Of a DNA stretch of 64,000 bases, positions 59,340 through 64,000 are shown in pieces (position 1 is the stretch's first letter; each line of letters starts with the position of its first letter). The stretch comes from an uncultured Lachnospiraceae bacterium (lineage in GTDB: Bacteria; Bacillota; Clostridia; Lachnospirales; Lachnospiraceae), in the NCBI GenBank assembly GCA_902793685.1, contig CADBEN010000001.1:62001-126000 (forward strand), in the 5' to 3' direction. Both the position numbers and the translations under genes were made by a program. The notes below the pieces were generated by a model, which did not search any database, had not been told where the DNA came from, and saw nothing but the letters and a program-made list of their open reading frames with translations.

Positions 59340-60583
59340 ACAAAAAGAAACTCTATGCAGGTTATCTGATGAATGAAACCGCCGCGTCCCGGGCTGCAAA
59401 GGCTGTCCTCACGGGGGCGGACGGTGTGTTCCTTCTGGACCGTTCCGCGGACGATGCAGGCCATGACGCGTTCATGGGACAGGCCCGGATCCTGGCCCGT
59501 CAGGCTGACGCGCCCATCCTTTCCGGCGGACGCGTGAAGCGTCTGGAAGACGTAAAGAAGTATCTCTACGCAGGCTCCACAGGCGTGTTCCTGGACGGTT
59601 CTTCGGAAGGAAACACCGCCATGGTCCGGGAGGCTTCGGACCGCTTCGGAAAAGACAGGATCTGGCTTTACGCGGACGATGCCGAAACCCTCAGGCTTCT
59701 GCCGGAGCTTGCCGGAGAAGGCCTCTTCGGCGCGGTGATCGACACGGAAAAGATCGACATTGAAAAGACCCCGGTGCCGGAAGCGTTTCAGGGTGAGGTG
59801 ATGCTCACCTCCCCGGCGGACCCGGAAGCTGTCCTGAAGCGCTGCAGACTGTCCTGCAGCGGCGTCGTGGTGCTGCAGCATGAGGGCACTGCCGGAGAGA
59901 CGGATTTCATGGCGCTGAAGGCGCAGCTCACGGAAGCGGGCGTCGCCGTCGCACGGCTTGAGACCGACATCACCTGGGACCAGATCAAAAAGGATGCCGC
60001 AGGGCTTCTGACTGTGGTGGTCCAGGACTACCGTACCAACGACGTCCTGATGGTGGCCTGGATGAACGAGGAAGCCTTCAGAAAGACCCTGGAGACCGGG
60101 CGCATGACCTACTGGTCCCGATCCCGGAAGGAGCTCTGGCTTAAGGGAGAGACCTCCGGCCATTTCCAGTTCGTCAAATCCCTGACCCTGGACTGCGACA
60201 GTGACACCCTGCTGGCGAAGGTCTTCCAGGTGGGCGCCGCCTGCCATACAGGCTCCCGCTCCTGTTTCTTCAACCGGATCGCAGCGCGGGAAGGCAGCCA
60301 CAAGAATCCGCACCAGGTCTTCGAGGACGTCTACAATGTCATTCTGGACCGGAAGGCCCATCCGAAGGAGGGTTCCTACACGAACTATCTCTTCGACAAG
60401 GGCATCGACAAGATCCTGAAGAAGGTGGGCGAAGAGGCGACAGAGATCGTTATCGCCGCGAAGAACCCGGACCCCGAAGAAGTAAAATACGAGATCAGTG
60501 ATTTCCTCTACCATGTGATGGTCCTCATGGCAGAGCGGGGCGTGACCTGGGACGATATCACCCAGGAACTGGCAAACCGCTGA
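59336..60583 (+). CDS. hisIE: HisIE with an N-terminal HisA/HisF-like domain
   Basis: 415 residues, about twice normal HisIE length. Residues ~210-320 are phosphoribosyl-AMP cyclohydrolase ([46 protein letters not shown]). Residues ~325-415 are phosphoribosyl-ATP diphosphatase ([20 protein letters not shown]). The first ~205 residues look like half of a HisA/HisF barrel: [20 protein letters not shown] and [12 protein letters not shown] match the second phosphate-binding part, but the usual catalytic aspartates are not evident. The role of this part is unknown. The other his genes are not in the window. Confidence 0.9.
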   Translation: MNKKKLYAGYLMNETAASRAAKAVLTGADGVFLLDRSADDAGHDAFMGQARILARQADAPILSGGRVKRLEDVKKYLYAGSTGVFLDGSSEGNTAMVREASDRFGKDRIWLYADDAETLRLLPELAGEGLFGAVIDTEKIDIEKTPVPEAFQGEVMLTSPADPEAVLKRCRLSCSGVVVLQHEGTAGETDFMALKAQLTEAGVAVARLETDITWDQIKKDAAGLLTVVVQDYRTNDVLMVAWMNEEAFRKTLETGRMTYWSRSRKELWLKGETSGHFQFVKSLTLDCDSDTLLAKVFQVGAACHTGSRSCFFNRIAAREGSHKNPHQVFEDVYNVILDRKAHPKEGSYTNYLFDKGIDKILKKVGEEATEIVIAAKNPDPEEVKYEISDFLYHVMVLMAERGVTWDDITQELANR

Positions 60584-60608
60584 CATCGAAAGGAAAAGTG
60601 AACGGATC

Positions 60609-62477
60609 ATGCAGAAACTTGCATTGGACGACGGGCTGCTGCTTTCTATCCAGCAGCCCGCCCGCTATATCGGCGGCGAGATCAATTCCGTCGTCAAAGA
60701 CCCGGACAGCGTGGCTGTCCGTTTTGCCATGTGCTTCCCGGATGTCTACGAGATCGGCATGAGCCATCTCGGCATGCAGATCCTCTACAGCATGTTCAAC
60801 CGCCGGGAGGATGTATACTGCGAGCGTGTATTCTCGCCCTGGACTGACCTCGACCGCGTCATGCGGGAACAGAATATCCCGCTGTTCACGCTGGAATCCC
60901 AGCGGCCGGTGCGGGAGTGTGATTTCCTGGGGATCACCATACAGTATGAGATGTGCTACGCGAATATTCTCCAGGTGCTGGACCTTTCCGGGATCCCGCT
61001 CCGGGCGGAGGACCGGACGGAAGAGGATCCGCTGGTCATCGGCGGAGGCCCCTGCAGTTACAATCCCGAACCCATCGCCCCCTTCTTCGACATGTTCTAC
61101 ATCGGTGAGGGCGAGGTGGTCTATGACCGTCTGATAGACCTCTACAAAGAATACAAGGCGGCGGGAAAGAGCCGGCGGGAGTTCCTGAAGGCGGCCGCCA
61201 ATGTGCCGGGGATCTACGTACCGCAGTTTTACCGGCCGGAATACAATGAGGACGGCACTCTTGCGTCCTTCAGCCCGGTCTGTGAAGGCATTCCGGAGAA
61301 GGTGCAGCGCCAGGTGGTCACGGACATGGACGACGTGCGCTATATCGACTCCCCCCTGGTTCCCTTTATCAAGGTCACCCAGGACCGGGCCTGTATCGAG
61401 CTGATGCGGGGCTGTATCCGCGGCTGCCGTTTCTGCCAGGCAGGTATGATCTACCGTCCCCTGCGGGAGCACTCCGTGGAGTACCTGAAGCGCTATGCGG
61501 AGATGATGCTGGACATCACAGGGTCCGAGGAGATCTCCCTGAGTTCCCTGAGTTCCAGCGACTACTCCCGGCTGAACGAATTCCTGAGCTGGCTCATCGA
61601 CCTGACCAGCGTGAAGAAGGTGAATATTTCCCTGCCGTCTCTCCGGATCGACGAGTTCTCCCTGGATGTGATGAGCAAGATCCAGGACGTGAAGAAGAGT
61701 TCCCTGACCTTCGCGCCGGAAGCCGGCACCCAGCGTCTCCGCGACGTGATCAACAAAGGCCTGACCGAGGAGGACATCATGACCGGGGCCTTAAGCGCAT
61801 TCCGGGGCGGCTGGACCAAAGTCAAATTCTACTTTATGCTGGGCCTGCCTACGGAGACAGAGGAGGACCGGATGGGTATTCCGGAGCTCTGTGAGCGGGT
61901 CGCGGAAATGTTCTACGACGAGATCCCGAAGTCGGAGCGTGTGGGAAGAGTCCAGATATCTGCCAGTTCCAGCTTCTTCGTGCCGAAGCCCTTCACGCCC
62001 TTCCAGTGGGCGCGGATGTACCCGCCGGAGGAATATGTGGAACGGGCCAGACGGGTGAAGGACCACTTCCGGGAGCAGCTGAACTGGAAGAGCCTGCGTT
62101 ATCAGTACCACGACGCAGACACCACGATCCTGGAGGGCGTGTTTGCCCGGGGCGACCGCCGGGTAGCGGACGTCATCGAGACCGCGTACCGGAAGGGCGC
62201 GCTCTATGACGCCTGGACGGAGACCTTTGACTATCAGCGCTGGGTGGACAGCTTCGCGGAGTGCGGCGTCGACATGGACTTCTACACCCTGCGGGAGCGC
62301 AGCACGGACGAGCTTCTTCCCTGGGATTTTATAGACATAGGGGTCACCGGGGAATTCCTGAAGCGGGAATGGGCCCGCGCGAAGGAGGGCGTGGTCACGC
62401 CCAACTGCCGGCAGCAGTGTTCCGGCTGCGGCGCGAGAAAGTTTCACGGAGGTGTCTGTTTTGAAGGTCAGAATTAA
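60609..62477 (+). CDS. B12-binding-domain radical SAM protein (TIGR03960 type)
   Basis: 622 residues. The N-terminal B12-binding-like domain (FPDVYEIGMSHLGMQILY, LVIGGGPCSYNPEPIAPF, IGEGE) precedes the radical SAM domain with RGCIRGCRFCQAGM (CxxxCxxC), then SSLSSSDYSRL and TFAPEAGTQRLRDVI. The C-terminus has a possible zinc site (NCRQQCSGCGARKF). The substrate is unknown; the gene is almost always beside the DUF2344 gene and RNase G, as here, which suggests an RNA or ribosome modification. Confidence 0.9.
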   Translation: MQKLALDDGLLLSIQQPARYIGGEINSVVKDPDSVAVRFAMCFPDVYEIGMSHLGMQILYSMFNRREDVYCERVFSPWTDLDRVMREQNIPLFTLESQRPVRECDFLGITIQYEMCYANILQVLDLSGIPLRAEDRTEEDPLVIGGGPCSYNPEPIAPFFDMFYIGEGEVVYDRLIDLYKEYKAAGKSRREFLKAAANVPGIYVPQFYRPEYNEDGTLASFSPVCEGIPEKVQRQVVTDMDDVRYIDSPLVPFIKVTQDRACIELMRGCIRGCRFCQAGMIYRPLREHSVEYLKRYAEMMLDITGSEEISLSSLSSSDYSRLNEFLSWLIDLTSVKKVNISLPSLRIDEFSLDVMSKIQDVKKSSLTFAPEAGTQRLRDVINKGLTEEDIMTGALSAFRGGWTKVKFYFMLGLPTETEEDRMGIPELCERVAEMFYDEIPKSERVGRVQISASSSFFVPKPFTPFQWARMYPPEEYVERARRVKDHFREQLNWKSLRYQYHDADTTILEGVFARGDRRVADVIETAYRKGALYDAWTETFDYQRWVDSFAECGVDMDFYTLRERSTDELLPWDFIDIGVTGEFLKREWARAKEGVVTPNCRQQCSGCGARKFHGGVCFEGQN

Positions 62478-63225
62478 GTTTTCAAAGCAGGGCAATCTGC
62501 GATTTGTGGGGCATCTGGACATGATGCGGTATTTCCAGAAGGCATTCCGCCGTTCCGGACTGCCCATCAGCTACAGCGAGGGCTTTTCCCCGCACCAGAT
62601 CATGAGCTTTGCCGCGCCCCTGGGCATGGGTCTGGAAGGCCTCGGAGAGTATTTTGATATCCGCATTCCGGATGAGGGTACACCCGTCAGCTCTGACGAG
62701 GCTGTGGAACGGCTGAACGACGAGATGGCGGAGGGACTTCAGATCCTGAGTTATCTCGCCATCCCTGACGACACCGGAAACTGCATGGCGGCAGTGCACG
62801 CCGCTGACTATACAGTACGTTTCCTTACGGAGAAAAAGGAGGAGACTGCTCCGGATGTCCCGGAAGACTTCCGCGTAAACGGAGGCGCATCCGGGGCCGG
62901 TATCAGCGCAGCCCTCTCGTCAGCATTGTCCGCGCTCCTTGAGAAGCCGGAGATCCTGGTGACGAAAAAGGGCAAGAAGGGGAATCTGCGGGAAGTAGAT
63001 CTCCGGCCCATGATCTTTTCCGCAAAGGCAGAGGGCCCGGAGCTGGAAATGAATATTGCCCAGGGAAGTGAGGCGAACCTGAAGCCGGAGCTCTTCCTGG
63101 AAGCGCTTTACGCGGCCGATGCCGGCGGCACCCTTAAGGACTGCCGGACTGCCGTGGTGCGCACGGAGCTTTACGACTCGGAAGGAAAGGCACTGGAAGC
63201 CTATGGAAGCAGAATTGAGAACTGA
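62461..63225 (+). CDS. DUF2344 (TIGR03936) protein
   Basis: 254 residues. KVRIKFSKQGNLRFVGHLDMMR, YSEGFSPHQIMSFAAPLGMGLEGLGEYFD are the family signature. In other bacteria the domain is fused to the preceding radical SAM protein, so the two probably act together. The start is TTG 62461, eight bases after GGAGG; GTG 62452 overlaps the Shine-Dalgarno itself. It overlaps the radical SAM gene by 17 bases and RNase G by 23. Confidence 0.88.
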   Translation: MKVRIKFSKQGNLRFVGHLDMMRYFQKAFRRSGLPISYSEGFSPHQIMSFAAPLGMGLEGLGEYFDIRIPDEGTPVSSDEAVERLNDEMAEGLQILSYLAIPDDTGNCMAAVHAADYTVRFLTEKKEETAPDVPEDFRVNGGASGAGISAALSSALSALLEKPEILVTKKGKKGNLREVDLRPMIFSAKAEGPELEMNIAQGSEANLKPELFLEALYAADAGGTLKDCRTAVVRTELYDSEGKALEAYGSRIEN

Positions 63226-64000
63226 CGGGCCCGAAAGTACGGGACCAAATCCGGGGAACCGGCTGATCATCGCGTCCTTCCGGGAAGGGATCCTTTCCTG
63301 TATCACCGAGGGCGGGATCCCCGTCCAGCTGAATTACGAGGGGGACGGTTCCTCCCTGGTGGGAAATATTTACGCAGCCCGGGTGAAGCGGATCGCCCTC
63401 AACATCGCGGCAGCCTTTCTGGACATCGGGGCGGACACGAATGTGTTTTACAGTCTGCAGCAGAGGACGCCCACTGTCTGGTGCGACGGAAAGCAGCACG
63501 ACAGACTCCGGGAGGGGGACGAAATTCTCGTGAAGATCCGGAAGGACGCCCACAAGACTAAATTTCCCGCGGCGGTGTCCGGCTTCGCGGAGGCGTCGGA
63601 TCCGGAGCTTCTGGAGACAGCGTCCCACAGGAAGGCGCCGGCCCTTTTAAAGCGGGCGGAACCTTACTGGAGCTTTCTGGCGGACCATCTGTCCTGGGAA
63701 GGCGGATACGAGATCCTGACGGATCTGCCCCGGGTCTTTGAAGCCCTGACGGGAAAACAGCCGCCGGAGGAAGAAGCCTGGAGAAAGGACCTGCCGGCAC
63801 ACCTCAGGAAGGAGCGTCCTGCGGCCCGGACCAGGAACGGCCGTTTTTCCGTCCGTTTCTACGCGGACCCGGTGCTTCCGCTGAAATCTCTCTATTCCCT
63901 GGAGACGGCAGTATCCTCCGCCACCGACCGGAGAGTCTGGCTGAAGAGCGGCGGATACCTGGTCATCGACCCCGTGGAAGCCATGACCGTCATCGATGTC
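63203..64000 (+). CDS. rng: ribonuclease E/G family protein (3' end outside window)
   Basis: Open without a stop from ATG 63203 to the window end, 266 codons seen. The S1 domain shows LVGNIYAARVKRIALNIAAAFLDIG, and the protein reaches the conserved SGGYLVIDPVEAMTVIDV that opens the catalytic domain of RNase E/G. The segment between (about 110-220) is less conserved. RNase G cuts single-stranded RNA and matures rRNA. The start lies inside DUF2344 and has no strong Shine-Dalgarno, which fits translational coupling; an alternative start cannot be excluded. rplU and rpmA would be expected downstream. Confidence 0.88.
   Translation, partial: MEAELRTDGPESTGPNPGNRLIIASFREGILSCITEGGIPVQLNYEGDGSSLVGNIYAARVKRIALNIAAAFLDIGADTNVFYSLQQRTPTVWCDGKQHDRLREGDEILVKIRKDAHKTKFPAAVSGFAEASDPELLETASHRKAPALLKRAEPYWSFLADHLSWEGGYEILTDLPRVFEALTGKQPPEEEAWRKDLPAHLRKERPAARTRNGRFSVRFYADPVLPLKSLYSLETAVSSATDRRVWLKSGGYLVIDPVEAMTVIDV

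Noticed and set aside
1-64000. Insertion sequences, prophage, integrative elements, toxin-antitoxin or defence genes
   Set aside because: No transposase, integrase, terminal repeats or defence-type domains were seen on either strand; the genes are all in conserved housekeeping neighbourhoods.

Overview
The window is a stretch of chromosomal core genome from a GC-rich Firmicute of class Clostridia, most probably a member of the Lachnospiraceae. The evidence is the classical Gram-positive order rimP-nusA-ylxR-ylxQ-infB-rbfA-nrnA-truB-ribF-rpsO-pnp, the dgt-dnaG-sigA-trmK block, the infC-rpmI-rplT operon behind a leader, a T-box in front of thrS, a CIRCE operator, a class A RNase P RNA, RecU, a GerW/DUF2953 sporulation pair, tRNA genes without encoded CCA, and sigma-A promoters of TTGACA/TATAAT type with 17-base spacers. 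No phage, transposon, plasmid or CRISPR material is visible. Assignment to family is by gene content and protein resemblance only.

Layout. 1-2359: 3' part of an XPD/DinG-type helicase with an N-terminal nuclease domain, cut by the window edge. 2356-4667: htpG under CIRCE control. 4739-16129: the translation/RNA-metabolism supercluster, led by its own promoter and an intrinsic terminator placed directly before rimP, and holding an rpsO promoter with a candidate S15-binding leader. 16138-21432: mgtE, T-box-controlled thrS, and infC-rpmI-rplT behind a leader attenuator. 21474-21913: two tRNA-Leu genes, one with anticodon AAG, plus a relic of a third. 21997-26761: dgt, dnaG, the primary sigma factor and trmK. 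26865-33681: a TGS/SAD-containing nucleoside kinase, rnpB, pyrBI on the minus strand, the split IMP-synthesis pair (PurO-type cyclohydrolase and stand-alone AICAR transformylase) and galE. 33880-36545 (minus): comM-dprA. 36637-42804: yicC-gmk-rpoZ-rimO-pgsA-cinA, then a small unknown gene, DUF2953 and gerW. 42813-47494: rpmB, asp23-fakA-like pair and recG. 47625-57429: an L,D-transpeptidase, rsmD-coaD with a coiled-coil partner, several rRNA modification enzymes, an SDR oxidoreductase, a small membrane protein and recU. 57432-60583: start of a histidine operon (hisZ-hisG-hisIE). 60609-64000: the radical-SAM/DUF2344/RNase G module, running off the window.

Most genes act on RNA and translation: transcript elongation, initiation factors, ribosome assembly, rRNA and tRNA modification, RNA decay, tRNA charging. 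Much of that machinery appears to be controlled by RNA: leaders with intrinsic terminators before rimP, thrS and infC (and possibly mgtE), a three-way-junction leader before rpsO, and an apparent AUC start codon for infC. I found no wholly new system. The most unusual points are protein fusions (pseudouridine synthase with HAD phosphatase; HisA/HisF-like half barrel with HisIE), the loss of the TGS domain from ThrRS while a kinase carries TGS and a dead SAD domain, the 15-copy decapeptide array in IF-2, the A34 tRNA-Leu, the tRNA relic, and an unassigned structured leader before the PurO-type gene.
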